This document shows, piece by piece, positions 8,780 to 19,624 of a DNA stretch of 64,000 nucleotides. The first letter of the stretch is position 1; every line of letters begins with the position of its first letter. The stretch is from an uncultured Marinobacter sp. (GTDB lineage Bacteria; Pseudomonadota; Gammaproteobacteria; Pseudomonadales; Oleiphilaceae), in contig NZ_CAMYMK010000002.1 of the NCBI RefSeq assembly GCF_947259545.1, forward strand, positions 806,001 to 870,000, read 5' to 3'. The notes under the pieces are model-generated. The model searched no databases and was not told where the DNA came from. It saw nothing but the letters and a program-made list of their open reading frames with translations. A program made the translations under genes and the position numbers.

Positions 8780-10570
8780 ATGGCTGATTATCAGGCACCT
8801 TTGCGTGACATGCGTTTTGTTCTGAACGAAGTTTTCGATGCACCGGCACTGTGGGCATCTCTGCCGAAAGTTGCGGAGAATGTAGACCCGGAAACGGCCG
8901 ATGCGATTCTGGAAGAAGCCGGTAAAATCACCAGTGGCGTGCTGGCTCCCCTGAACCGCGAAGGTGACGAGCAGGGCACCAAGTGGAATGACGGTGAGGT
9001 CACCGCGCCAGAGGGCTTCAAGGAAGCTTATCAGACCATCGTGGAAGGTGGCTGGAACGGTTTGGGTGGTAATACCGAGTTCGGTGGAATGGGTATGCCC
9101 AAAACTCTGGTGGCCCAGTTTGAGGAAATGATGCAGGGCGCCAACATGGCGTTTGGCCTGGCGCCCATGCTGACCGCCGGTGCCTGCCTGGCCCTGGATG
9201 CCCACGGCAGTCAGGAGCTCAAGGAAAAGTATTTGCCCAACATGTATTCCGGCGTCTGGTCGGGCGCCATGGATCTGACCGAGCCTCATGCCGGTACCGA
9301 TCTGGGTATTATCCGCACCAAGGCCGAGCCGAACGACGACGGTTCGTTCAATGTCACAGGTACCAAGATCTTCATCACCTGGGGCGAGCACGACATGGCG
9401 GAAAATATCATCCACCTGGTGCTGGCCAAGTTGCCGGACGCTCCAAAAGGGCCGAAGGGGATCTCCCTGTTCCTGGTGCCGAAATTCATGGTGAACGAAG
9501 ACGGCTCCCTGGGTGAGCGCAACAGCTTCAGCTGTGGCTCCATCGAGAAGAAGATGGGCATCAAGGGCTCTGCCACCTGCGTGATGAACTTTGACGGCGC
9601 TAAAGGCTGGCTCGTTGGTGAGGAGAACAAGGGCCTGGCGGCCATGTTCACCATGATGAACTACGAGCGTCTGGGTGTTGGTATCCAGGGTATTGGCGCG
9701 GCGGAAGCGTCCCTGCAAAGCGCTCGTGAGTACGCGCTGGAGCGTATCCAGAGTCGCGCGCCCACCGGTGCCCAGGAAAAGGAAAAGGCGGCGGACCCGA
9801 TTATTGTCCACCCCGACGTGCGTCGCATGCTGCTGACCATGAAGAGCTATATCGAAGGCGGTCGTACCTTCTCTACATACGTTGCCCAATGGCTGGATAT
9901 CTCCAAGTACGCCGAGGATGACGAGCGTCGCAAACATGCCGAAGGCATGGTGGCGCTGCTGACTCCGGTAGCCAAGGCCTTCCTGACCGATCGCGGCCTG
10001 GATGCGTGCATCATGGGGCAGCAGGTTTTCGGTGGCCACGGCTTTATCCGTGAATGGGGTCAGGAGCAGCTGGTTCGCGACTGCCGTATTACCCAGATCT
10101 ACGAAGGCACCAACGGTATCCAGGCATTGGACCTGATGGGCCGGAAAGTCGTTGGCAGCCAGGGTAAGCTGTACGAGCTGTTTGCCAGTGATGTGGCGTC
10201 CTTTATCGAGGAAAACAGCGATGATGAGCATCTGCGTCCATACCTCGAGCCATTGGCCGCCGCGTTTGAGCGTCTGTCTGATGTAACAGAGCACGTGATC
10301 AACCAGGCGGGGGACAACCCCAATGCCATTGGCGCTGCGTCCGTGGACTACCTGGACCTGTTTGGTCTGACGGCTCTGGGCTACATGTGGGCGAAGATCG
10401 TCAAGGCCGCTGCCCCGAAAGCGGAAGGTGACACCTCCGGTTTCTACACCGGCAAGCTGAAGACAGCGCGGTTCTACTTTGACCGTTTGTTGCCGAAGAC
10501 GGTATCGCTGGCGGAAGGTATCCGCAGTGGCAGTGACTCGATGATGGCGCTGACTGCCGAGGAATTCTGA
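8780..10570 (+). CDS. Acyl-CoA dehydrogenase, second paralogue
   Basis: 596 residues and the same domain layout as the gene before it: the opening ADYQAPLRDMRFVLNEVF, the FAD/substrate region MDLTEPHAGTDLGIIRTKA, MNFDGAKGWLVG, VFGGHGFI and the IYEGTNGIQALDL catalytic region. The two proteins clearly arose by duplication but have diverged throughout, so they probably differ in acyl-chain range, as reported for FadE1 and FadE2 of Pseudomonas aeruginosa. GGAG lies about eleven bases upstream of the ATG. It has its own terminator, and a possible -10 box TAGAAT is at 8663-8668. Confidence 0.93.
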   Translation: MADYQAPLRDMRFVLNEVFDAPALWASLPKVAENVDPETADAILEEAGKITSGVLAPLNREGDEQGTKWNDGEVTAPEGFKEAYQTIVEGGWNGLGGNTEFGGMGMPKTLVAQFEEMMQGANMAFGLAPMLTAGACLALDAHGSQELKEKYLPNMYSGVWSGAMDLTEPHAGTDLGIIRTKAEPNDDGSFNVTGTKIFITWGEHDMAENIIHLVLAKLPDAPKGPKGISLFLVPKFMVNEDGSLGERNSFSCGSIEKKMGIKGSATCVMNFDGAKGWLVGEENKGLAAMFTMMNYERLGVGIQGIGAAEASLQSAREYALERIQSRAPTGAQEKEKAADPIIVHPDVRRMLLTMKSYIEGGRTFSTYVAQWLDISKYAEDDERRKHAEGMVALLTPVAKAFLTDRGLDACIMGQQVFGGHGFIREWGQEQLVRDCRITQIYEGTNGIQALDLMGRKVVGSQGKLYELFASDVASFIEENSDDEHLRPYLEPLAAAFERLSDVTEHVINQAGDNPNAIGAASVDYLDLFGLTALGYMWAKIVKAAAPKAEGDTSGFYTGKLKTARFYFDRLLPKTVSLAEGIRSGSDSMMALTAEEF

Positions 10571-10605
10571 TCACCAACGGTCAGATTTCGAAGCAGTAAG
10601 AACAG

Positions 10606-10638
10606 AAAGGCAGATCCTGTGAGGGATCTGCCTTTTTT
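10606..10638 (+). terminator. Intrinsic terminator after second acyl-CoA dehydrogenase
   Basis: A perfect 12-bp stem, AAAGGCAGATCC (10606-10617) with GGATCTGCCTTT (10624-10635), a six-base loop and a run of six T. It faces the convergent endonuclease gene ending at 10689. Confidence 0.93.
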
Positions 10639-10688
10639 GTCGCACATGACAATTCCGGGATGGACATCTCCGTCTGGAATGAGGGGGG

Positions 10689-11324
10689 TTAGAGATTCTC
10701 CAGACGTTCCGGATTCCTGATGAATGGATTCTCATTACCCTGAAGTTCACTGATCAGGCGGTGGCGGGTCAACTCCTGGTCGTCAGGAGGATCGATCCGG
10801 TTCCAGCTTTTAAAGACCGAGGACGCGCCGACCCAGGGCAGGTCGTAGGTGTCGACCATGTAGGCCACCGCGCGGGCGACATCGCCCTTTACCTCTCCAG
10901 GGGGTTCAAAAAACTGGGCACTTTCCCGGTTTCCACAATCATCTTCCCGAGCGCCAGCGCCCAGTTCCTCGTAGCGAGCGTTGCGGCGGCGCATTTCGAC
11001 ACGGCTGGTAACAGGCACCATGTTGTGGAGGTCGGAGGCGATCTGGCGATAGCGGTCATTCCGGCCGCACTGGCTGCTCGTGCCGCAGCCCAAGGCGCTA
11101 CGAACTGCAGCGAGAGGGTAGATATGACCTTCTGTCATGGTGAACCCCTTGTTTTTAAATGGGGTTCTGCAAAAGAAAGAGGCCCCCCCATCGACGTAGA
11201 GTGTTCCCCAGAACTGATCCCGGACAACCGTATCGGGATTACTGAATCGGGTGTTCTGTCCGTTGGACAGAGGTGGGACTAACAGTACTATGAGGGTAAC
11301 TACAAAGACGCTTGTTTTATTCAT
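10689..11324 (-). CDS. Secreted endonuclease I-like nuclease
   Basis: 211 residues with a clear signal peptide (hydrophobic FVVTLIVLLVPPL, cleavage likely after LSNG). The mature part matches the EndA/Vvn/Dns ββα-metal family: GHIYPLAAV (family EHxxP, catalytic His), DLHNMVPV (conserved Asn), GDVARAVAYM, WNRIDPPDDQE and QGNENPFI. These nucleases cut DNA and RNA without sequence preference in the periplasm or medium. The residue before the catalytic His is Gly where the family usually has a metal-binding Glu; a Glu sits one place further upstream, so the metal site may be shifted. Six cysteines could form disulfides. Confidence 0.85.
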   Translation of the reverse strand: MNKTSVFVVTLIVLLVPPLSNGQNTRFSNPDTVVRDQFWGTLYVDGGASFFCRTPFKNKGFTMTEGHIYPLAAVRSALGCGTSSQCGRNDRYRQIASDLHNMVPVTSRVEMRRRNARYEELGAGAREDDCGNRESAQFFEPPGEVKGDVARAVAYMVDTYDLPWVGASSVFKSWNRIDPPDDQELTRHRLISELQGNENPFIRNPERLENL

Positions 11325-11350
11325 GCGTTTTTATACCTCACTACCAGAGC

Positions 11351-11375
11351 CAGGGCCCTTGCTGATCAGGCCCTG
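11351..11375. other. Hairpin without T-tract between coiled-coil and endonuclease genes
   Basis: CAGGGCC (11351-11357) and GGCCCTG (11369-11375) form a 7-bp stem in the 58-base spacer. No T-run follows on the minus strand, so it is a weak terminator at best and may instead be an mRNA-end stabiliser. Confidence 0.35.
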
Positions 11376-11382
11376 ACAGCCT

Positions 11383-11646
11383 CTACTTCAAGCGATCACG
11401 AAGGCGCTCATAACGTGCGCGAACTTCCTCTCCGAATTCTTTGGCTTTCTCCCGGGCTTCCTGGGTCGTATCTTCAGTATCGTGCAGTATCTTGTCGAAC
11501 TTATGGCGGAATTTCTCCCAGTCCTTTTCCAGGTCGTCCCATTCATCTTTGACGTCTTCACGGGCTAGATGAAGCTGGACTCTTGCTTCGTCACGATACT
11601 CTTTGATTTTTTCTGACAGCTTTTTGAGATCATCCTGAAGCGACAT
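11383..11646 (-). CDS. Small charged coiled-coil protein of unknown function
   Basis: 87 residues when started at ATG 11646, which has AAAGGAGG eight bases upstream; a GTG at 11655 overlaps that ribosome site and is rejected. The sequence is almost entirely charged helix (DDLKKLSEKIKEYRDEARVQ and similar), with Trp at two places (DEWDDLEKDWEKF) and no membrane segment or signal. It resembles small cytosolic stress/coiled-coil proteins, but I do not recognise a family. A TTGACA on the minus strand at 11707-11702 could be its -35 box. It lies between holA and the nuclease gene. Confidence 0.8.
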   Translation of the reverse strand: MSLQDDLKKLSEKIKEYRDEARVQLHLAREDVKDEWDDLEKDWEKFRHKFDKILHDTEDTTQEAREKAKEFGEEVRARYERLRDRLK

Positions 11647-11726
11647 ACGAAACACCTCCTTTGGTAGATACGTCTTTACAATGCTCCCGAACGTGAAAAC
11701 CTGTCAAGGGGGAGCGTATGACGGTA

Positions 11727-12737
11727 TCAGGCGGAGCGCGTTGCTAACAGGGTGGCCATATCTTCCAGATAGTTCCAGGGGGAGGAAGGGGAAAACCCCT
11801 TGGCAGCACGATCGATATCGCTGCACAGCTCAATCGCAGAGTGGAGTTGTGGACGGGAAAGCCGGCGTGCCGCCTGTTCAATGGTGCGGGCACGTTGTGG
11901 CTGGAATACGCCCCGTTGCTTGAGAAAGGTTGCCGGGTTCTCACGCTGTGCAGCTGCTGCCCGCAGTTCCATGGTGATATTCAGGTCACGAACCAGGACA
12001 GCCAGAAGCCCCAGAGGGTTCTCCCCTTCCTGTTTGAGTACTCCGATCATCTTGCGGGCGTGAGGCGCTCGCCCGGCCAGCAGTTCAGTGACCAGCTCGA
12101 ACCCGGTAAAGCGGGAGCTATCCTGAACAGCCTGTTCGATCGCTTCCTCGTCGACGGTTTTACCGGTTCCGAAAAGTGCCAGTCGGTCCAGCTCCTGGCT
12201 TGCCGCCAGCAGGTTGCCTTCCAGTCTCTCGGTGAGAATGTTCAGGGCGCCCCGGGTCAGGCTCAGCCCCCGGGACTTGGCGCGCTGCTGTAGCCAGCCG
12301 GCAAACTTGTCGCCATCTACTGGCCACACGGGAACATGTACGCCTTTGTTCTGTAATTCCTTGTACCACTTCCTGCGGGTCTCGGCGGCGTCCAGTCTGG
12401 CGCTGATCAGCAGCAGGACAATGTCTTCGGGGGGATCCTGAAGGACTCTCTCGAGGACCGCACGACCATCTCCGAGCTTACCGGTGGGCAGATGGATCTC
12501 TATGCGGCGTTTTTCAGCAAACAGCGACAGTGAGCCAAATTCCTCGCCTACGGTGTTCCAGTCGAGCTGGTGATCGGCGTGAAACGTCATGCGCTCCAGA
12601 AAACCGGCATCCCGGGCAGCGCTACGGACCTGGTCACAGCATTCCTGAACCAGCAGGGGCTCATCTCCGGAGATCAGGTAGACCGGTGCCAGGGATTTCT
12701 TCAGTAACTGGGGAAGCTGGGCCGGCTGGGTCTTCAT
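11727..12737 (-). CDS. holA: DNA polymerase III delta subunit
   Basis: Clamp-loader subunit that opens the beta sliding clamp. 336 residues, the usual length, starting MKTQPAQLPQLLKKSLAPVY and showing LISGDEPLLVQECCDQVR, the degenerate P-loop-region equivalent of the delta AAA+ fold. Third gene of leuS-lptE-holA, an order shared with E. coli; only two bases separate it from lptE. Confidence 0.95.
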   Translation of the reverse strand: MKTQPAQLPQLLKKSLAPVYLISGDEPLLVQECCDQVRSAARDAGFLERMTFHADHQLDWNTVGEEFGSLSLFAEKRRIEIHLPTGKLGDGRAVLERVLQDPPEDIVLLLISARLDAAETRRKWYKELQNKGVHVPVWPVDGDKFAGWLQQRAKSRGLSLTRGALNILTERLEGNLLAASQELDRLALFGTGKTVDEEAIEQAVQDSSRFTGFELVTELLAGRAPHARKMIGVLKQEGENPLGLLAVLVRDLNITMELRAAAAQRENPATFLKQRGVFQPQRARTIEQAARRLSRPQLHSAIELCSDIDRAAKGFSPSSPWNYLEDMATLLATRSA

Positions 12738-12739
12738 AA

Positions 12740-13309
12740 TCAGCGAGTGTCTTGCTTTTGGTTTTTAACGGCCTGTTCCCGTAATTGGGTAACCCGGGAG
12801 TCCGTCAACGGTGCCAGCCGGAAAATGATCTGCTGAGCCAGCCGATCATAGAGCTGTTGTTTGAGTTCCTCTTCTTCCCGCTGCTTGGCGAGGACATTGG
12901 TTTCGTCGTAGCGATACGTTTCACTCGCGTTAAGGCGGGTTTCCCCCATCAGCGGCAGGTCGTCATCGGTCAGCACATCCATGTCGACGGTTTGCCGGAG
13001 CGTGTATTCGGCTGCCGATGCCTGAACGGTAATGGCGCTGGCGCGGCGGTCCTGCCGGAATCCGCGCAGGCGCAGAATGTAATCCGCCTGGTCTGGCTCC
13101 CGGACATCAATTTTGCCCAGTTCGAGCTGCTCTGTGACCGCCTGGCAAAGGTCTTCCGGTATTTCGCTGACACAGGAGACCGCCAGCGGCTGCAGTCCGG
13201 GGGGCACCGGTGGTGCCCCGCGCAGCTGAAAGCCGCACCCCGTCAACACCACGGACAGAATGGCTGCCACTGAAACTCTGGCATGACGGAATGGGGGCGA
13301 GCCTGTCAT
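12740..13309 (-). CDS. lptE: LPS-assembly lipoprotein LptE
   Basis: Outer-membrane lipoprotein that plugs the LptD barrel and helps insert LPS. 189 residues with signal peptide and lipobox LTGC (Cys at about residue 25), then GFQLRGAPPVPPGLQPLAV, characteristic of LptE. The C-terminus is Glu/Gln-rich. It follows leuS by one base and precedes holA by two, so all three are one transcript. LptA, LptB and LptC of the same transport bridge are encoded at 52-54 kb in this window. Confidence 0.93.
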   Translation of the reverse strand: MTGSPPFRHARVSVAAILSVVLTGCGFQLRGAPPVPPGLQPLAVSCVSEIPEDLCQAVTEQLELGKIDVREPDQADYILRLRGFRQDRRASAITVQASAAEYTLRQTVDMDVLTDDDLPLMGETRLNASETYRYDETNVLAKQREEEELKQQLYDRLAQQIIFRLAPLTDSRVTQLREQAVKNQKQDTR

Positions 13310-13310
13310 T

Positions 13311-15989
<2,679 letters not shown>

Positions 15990-16046
15990 TTAACAGGTAG
16001 TCTGCCAAAAATCGTTTCATGTGCCAGACTTAAAACTATGGAGAAA

Positions 16047-16152
16047 GGCTGATTGGGTATGGCGGACCGGGACACGCTGTGAATACGTCCTTGTACGCTT
16101 GACAAAAACATCCCTGTTTTTGACAGTCCCGGTCCGCCATACCCAATCAGCC
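16047..16152. repeat. Branched palindromic element, copy A
   Basis: Arms 16047-16073 and 16126-16152 are 27 bp and perfectly complementary. The 52-base core begins ACGCTGTGAATACGTCC and keeps the family's CGCTT. The second inner hairpin is a different sequence, CAAAAACA...TGTTTTTG around TCCC, but forms the same shape and keeps the CATCCCTG apex. The element ends 22 bases before the ATG of the ybeL homologue, in a divergent promoter region, so the promoter must lie upstream of it and the mRNA leader would contain the structure. No U-tract follows. Confidence 0.9.
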
Positions 16153-16174
16153 CCAGACCATCTGAGGAGTTGTT

Positions 16175-16723
16175 ATGGCCGAGTCAGAACGCAGACATCT
16201 ATCCGGAAAAGCCCTGGAAGTCTATGACCGCATGCTGGAGCGGGTGCAGTCGCGCCTCAATGAGCTGCAGGAAACGTCCCTTCGGAATCTGGAAGAGGAA
16301 GTCCAGAAGGCGGTTGAGTTTGAGTACGAACTGGAGGAAATGACCCGCGAAGAGGCGGACCTGTTGGGGGCCTATCTGTTGCGGGATCTGGAGCACCTCA
16401 TGCACTTTGTGGAGGAGACCGGTGAGGGGCTGACAGAGTGGTTGCAGCTGGATATTGCGTTGCTTGAGCATCAGTTGGCCGACAGGTTGCTTTCTGTCGC
16501 GGACCAGACACTGGTGGATAATCTGGAGCTGCGCCAGAAACTGGAAAACCAGGATGCGGGTCATTATATATCCGGCGAGGTGGCTACGGCCGGGATGTTC
16601 CAGTGTCTGAATTGCGGCCATATGCGTTGCCTGACCGCGACCAGTCATCTGGAACCCTGCGAGGCCTGTGGTTCCCATTACTACGAACGCGTGACCAGCC
16701 GCTGGCCCCGTAAGTCGGAGTAG
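16175..16723 (+). CDS. ybeL: Zinc-ribbon protein of the YbeL (DUF1451) family
   Basis: 182 residues: a long acidic helical N-terminal part (residues 1-130, rich in Glu and Leu, probably coiled coil) and a C-terminal zinc ribbon with CLNCGHMRC and CEACGSHYY. Function is unknown in E. coli. The location divergent from leuS-lptE-holA is the same as in E. coli, which supports orthology. TGAGGAG lies about six bases before the ATG. Its last codons and stop (KSE-stop) lie inside a GTCGGA palindrome. Confidence 0.88.
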   Translation: MAESERRHLSGKALEVYDRMLERVQSRLNELQETSLRNLEEEVQKAVEFEYELEEMTREEADLLGAYLLRDLEHLMHFVEETGEGLTEWLQLDIALLEHQLADRLLSVADQTLVDNLELRQKLENQDAGHYISGEVATAGMFQCLNCGHMRCLTATSHLEPCEACGSHYYERVTSRWPRKSE

Positions 16724-16741
16724 GCGAAGCCGTAATCCGAC
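16714..16741. repeat. GTCGGAT-type palindrome overlapping the ybeL stop codon
   Basis: GTCGGA...TCCGAC stem, 28 bases, with the central GGCGAAGCC. The first ten bases are coding (the last two codons and TAG). Palindromes of this form, with GTCGGATTAGCGAAGCGTAA-like sequence, are common between genes in many Proteobacteria. Three more copies occur at 20664, 23175 and 33099. It may act as a terminator or an mRNA 3' end. Confidence 0.7.
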
Positions 16742-16771
16742 ACTGGGGGTCGTGGTGGAAGTGCACTGGAC

Positions 16772-18319
16772 CTACGGTTTGGGGATGACCCGTTCGCGCA
16801 CGAAGACAATGAGAATGAGTGCCAGGGTCAGCACCGGCCAGGAACCTGTCTGCATATACGGCGTGCTGCCATTTGCGGTGAACACCTCACCGGTGAGGAC
16901 CGCACGTTCGAATTGGGGAATGGTTTTAGCCAGTTGTCCCTTGTGATCGATGATTGCGGTGACGCCGTTGTTGGTGCCCCGAAGCATGTAGCGGCCTGTT
17001 TCCAGTGCACGCATGCGGGCAATCTGCAAGTGCTGCAGCGGGCCGATGGAGTCGCCAAACCAGCCATCGTTGCTGATGGTCAGCAGCAGGTCGGTGCCCC
17101 TGGCATTGCGGGCGACGAAGTCCGGATAGGCCACTTCGTAACAAATAAACGGCATGATGCGCGCACCGTTAGCGATCAGCGGGGACTGGTTGGCCGGGCC
17201 CCGGCTAAAGCTGGACATGGGCAGGTCGAAGAAACCGATCAGCCCGCGCAGCCATTGCTGAAGGGGTACGTACTCGCCGAATGGCACCAGCTTCTGCTTA
17301 TGGTACATGCCTTCCCCATTGCCAATTGCCATGATGCTGTTGTGGAAGGTGAAGTCCTCAATACGGTTGCTGAAACCGTACCAGGGTATGCCGGTTATCA
17401 GAGTGCTATTGTCTCCCAGCTCTTCGGCAATGTGTTCGATGATCTTGCCGGCCTGATCCTGAGGGATGGGGATGGCGGTTTCCGGCCACAGGATGAGATC
17501 AGTATCCCACTGGTCTTCTGTAAGCCCGAGATACACTACGATCTGATCCCGAAGGAAATCCGGATCCCACTTGATCTGCTGAGGGATGTTGCCTTGCATG
17601 GAGGCAAAGGTGGTGGCCTCCTCACTGACCTCGGTCCACTCGATCTTCGACAGTGCAGGTCCGGTGACCCAGGGCAGTAGTGCCACTACAGCGACAATCC
17701 CGGCGCCGACTGAACGCTTGTTGAGCGCCAGCCACCAGGCGCCGTAAATGGCGACACTGGTGACGGTTATCCAGAAGGTCAGGCCGTGCACGCCTACCAG
17801 TGGTGCAAAACCTCCCAGAGGCCCGTCCACATGGGCATTTCCGAGGTAAAGCCAGGGGAAACCGGTGAGCAGCCAGCCACGGACCCAGTCACCGAGAATC
17901 CAGATAGCGGGAAACAGGAGGAGCCGGCGCACCAGGCTCTCTTTTGCCAGTTTACCCCAGCCCCAGAAGGCGATGGCATGAAATAAAGCAAGGCCAGCCA
18001 CGAACAATGCGGTCAGGAGGACCGCCAGGGGGATGGAGGTATTGCCATGCTCGCTGATGCTGATGTAGACCCAGCTGGCACCGCTGCCAAAAATCCCCAG
18101 GCCAGTAAGCCATCCCGCACGGAACAGCTTGTGAGATGCCAGCGGAAGGCTCGCCAGCAGGATCAGTACAAGAGAAACCGGGCCCAGCCACCACCATTGA
18201 AAGGGTGACAATGTCAGGGTTTGCAGGGCGCCCGCCACCACGAGGGTGACGGTTCTCAGCCAGGTTTTGCCTGACAGGCGCGTGTCCGGAACCAGGGGGA
18301 TGGTATCGTTATTGCTCAC
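16772..18319 (-). CDS. lnt: Apolipoprotein N-acyltransferase
   Basis: Inner-membrane enzyme adding the third acyl chain to lipoproteins such as LptE. 515 residues: about six to seven hydrophobic segments in the first 200 residues, then a periplasmic nitrilase-fold domain with catalytic Glu (LWPETAIPIP), Lys (HKQKLVPFGEYVP) and Cys (MPFICYEVAYPD), and a final membrane helix. Its first codons overlap the end of corC by 11 bases. Last gene of miaB-ybeZ-ybeY-corC-lnt, an order shared with E. coli. Confidence 0.96.
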   Translation of the reverse strand: MSNNDTIPLVPDTRLSGKTWLRTVTLVVAGALQTLTLSPFQWWWLGPVSLVLILLASLPLASHKLFRAGWLTGLGIFGSGASWVYISISEHGNTSIPLAVLLTALFVAGLALFHAIAFWGWGKLAKESLVRRLLLFPAIWILGDWVRGWLLTGFPWLYLGNAHVDGPLGGFAPLVGVHGLTFWITVTSVAIYGAWWLALNKRSVGAGIVAVVALLPWVTGPALSKIEWTEVSEEATTFASMQGNIPQQIKWDPDFLRDQIVVYLGLTEDQWDTDLILWPETAIPIPQDQAGKIIEHIAEELGDNSTLITGIPWYGFSNRIEDFTFHNSIMAIGNGEGMYHKQKLVPFGEYVPLQQWLRGLIGFFDLPMSSFSRGPANQSPLIANGARIMPFICYEVAYPDFVARNARGTDLLLTISNDGWFGDSIGPLQHLQIARMRALETGRYMLRGTNNGVTAIIDHKGQLAKTIPQFERAVLTGEVFTANGSTPYMQTGSWPVLTLALILIVFVRERVIPKP

Positions 18320-19154
18320 TACGGGTTACCTGCAGCAGACGGATGACTCGGTTATCAGCGTTCGCAATAGTAAATTGCAGCCCGCCAAATGCAACCGATT
18401 CGCCTCGCCTGGGCAGGTGGCCGAATTCTTTGAGCACCACACCGCCAATGGTGTCGAACTCTTCCTCATCCAGTTCCGTTTCGAAAAATTCATTGAAGTC
18501 ATCTACCGGCGTGACGGCTTTAACAGCATAGGTGCCGTCCCCGCGGGCCTTGATGTGGGTTTCTTCATCGAAGTCGTGTTCATCTTCGATTTCACCAACG
18601 ATTTGCTCCAGTACGTCTTCGATGGTGATCAGACCCGCTGTGCCACCGTATTCGTCCACCACAATCGCCATGTGGTTGCGGTTCTCCTTGAACTCTTTCA
18701 GCAACTGGTTCAGGCGCTTGCTTTCGGGTACGAATGTGGGCGGTCGCAGTATTTCGCGAATGCACGACCAGTTGACGTCATTGTTCAGAGCCAGTGGCAA
18801 CAGATCCTTGGCAAGCAAAATGCCAATAACGTCGTCCTGGCTGTCGCCAATAACGGGAAAACGACTGTGGGCAGAGGAGATGATTTCGCCAAGAAACTCT
18901 TTCGGTTCCTGGGCCGCCTTGACGGTGACCATCTGGGAGCGGGGGATCATGATCTCGTCCACCCGCATGTCGATAACCTGCATGGCACCTTCGATGATGC
19001 TCATGGCATCGGCATCGATGATGTCCTCGGATTCGGCGTCCCGCAGGATTTCCAGCACGTCCTCGACGGACTCAGGCCCGCTGGAGAAGGCCTGTGATAT
19101 ACGTTCCAGCCAGGACTTGTTGCCCTGACTGCGACTCGACTGATCGTCGCTCAT
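18309..19154 (-). CDS. corC: CorC/YbeX CBS-domain protein
   Basis: 281 residues with two CBS domains (from MRVDEIMIPRSQMV to GLITIEDVLEQIVGEIEDE) and a C-terminal CorC_HlyC domain. No membrane helices, so it is the soluble YbeX type. It is linked genetically to magnesium/cobalt handling and, in E. coli, to ribosome metabolism. It overlaps ybeY by four bases (ATGA) and lnt by eleven, so translation of all three is probably coupled. Confidence 0.95.
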   Translation of the reverse strand: MSDDQSSRSQGNKSWLERISQAFSSGPESVEDVLEILRDAESEDIIDADAMSIIEGAMQVIDMRVDEIMIPRSQMVTVKAAQEPKEFLGEIISSAHSRFPVIGDSQDDVIGILLAKDLLPLALNNDVNWSCIREILRPPTFVPESKRLNQLLKEFKENRNHMAIVVDEYGGTAGLITIEDVLEQIVGEIEDEHDFDEETHIKARGDGTYAVKAVTPVDDFNEFFETELDEEEFDTIGGVVLKEFGHLPRRGESVAFGGLQFTIANADNRVIRLLQVTRSEQ

Positions 19155-19624
19155 GAGTCTTGTTCCGCTTCCTCTGATTCGTAAGGATTGCCATACCCAA
19201 GCTGCTTCAGCAGCCGGACTTCGAGGGCTTCCATGACCTCGGCATCGTTGTCTTCAATATGATCATAGCCCTGAAGATGCAGCATGCCATGCACAACCAT
19301 ATGGGCCCAGTGGGCCTTAAGCTCTTTATGCTGATCCCTGGCTTCTTTTTCAACAACCGGAGCACAAATGATGAGATCTCCGGCCAACGGGACTGTTATA
19401 CCCGCTGGGGCCTCAAATGGGAAGGACAGCACATTGGTTGGGCCGTTTTTGCCACGGTACTGGCCATTGAGGGCCGCGCTCTCATCGGCATCGACGATGC
19501 GGATCGTCACTTCGGAGTCTGTATCCCCGAGCCAGGCACATCCGGCCCAATGCTCAAAGGCCGGGTCCTCCGGGACGCCTGGAGCTTCGAAAGCGCGTTG
19601 CAGGTCTACTGTCAGTCTGCTCAC
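19151..19624 (-). CDS. ybeY: Endoribonuclease YbeY (rRNA maturation)
   Basis: Zinc-dependent RNase for 16S rRNA 3' end maturation and ribosome quality control. 157 residues with the metal motif HMVVHGMLHLQGYDH (H-x3-H-x5-H form) and the NVLSFPFE stretch. Overlaps ybeZ upstream and corC downstream by four bases each. Confidence 0.96.
   Translation of the reverse strand: MSRLTVDLQRAFEAPGVPEDPAFEHWAGCAWLGDTDSEVTIRIVDADESAALNGQYRGKNGPTNVLSFPFEAPAGITVPLAGDLIICAPVVEKEARDQHKELKAHWAHMVVHGMLHLQGYDHIEDNDAEVMEALEVRLLKQLGYGNPYESEEAEQDS

Noticed and set aside
7661..10294. An 877-codon open frame antisense to both acyl-CoA dehydrogenase genes
   Set aside because: It lies opposite two clear enzymes with strong motifs and runs through a terminator and an intergenic region; its composition (His/Gln-rich) is what the complement of highly biased coding sequence gives.
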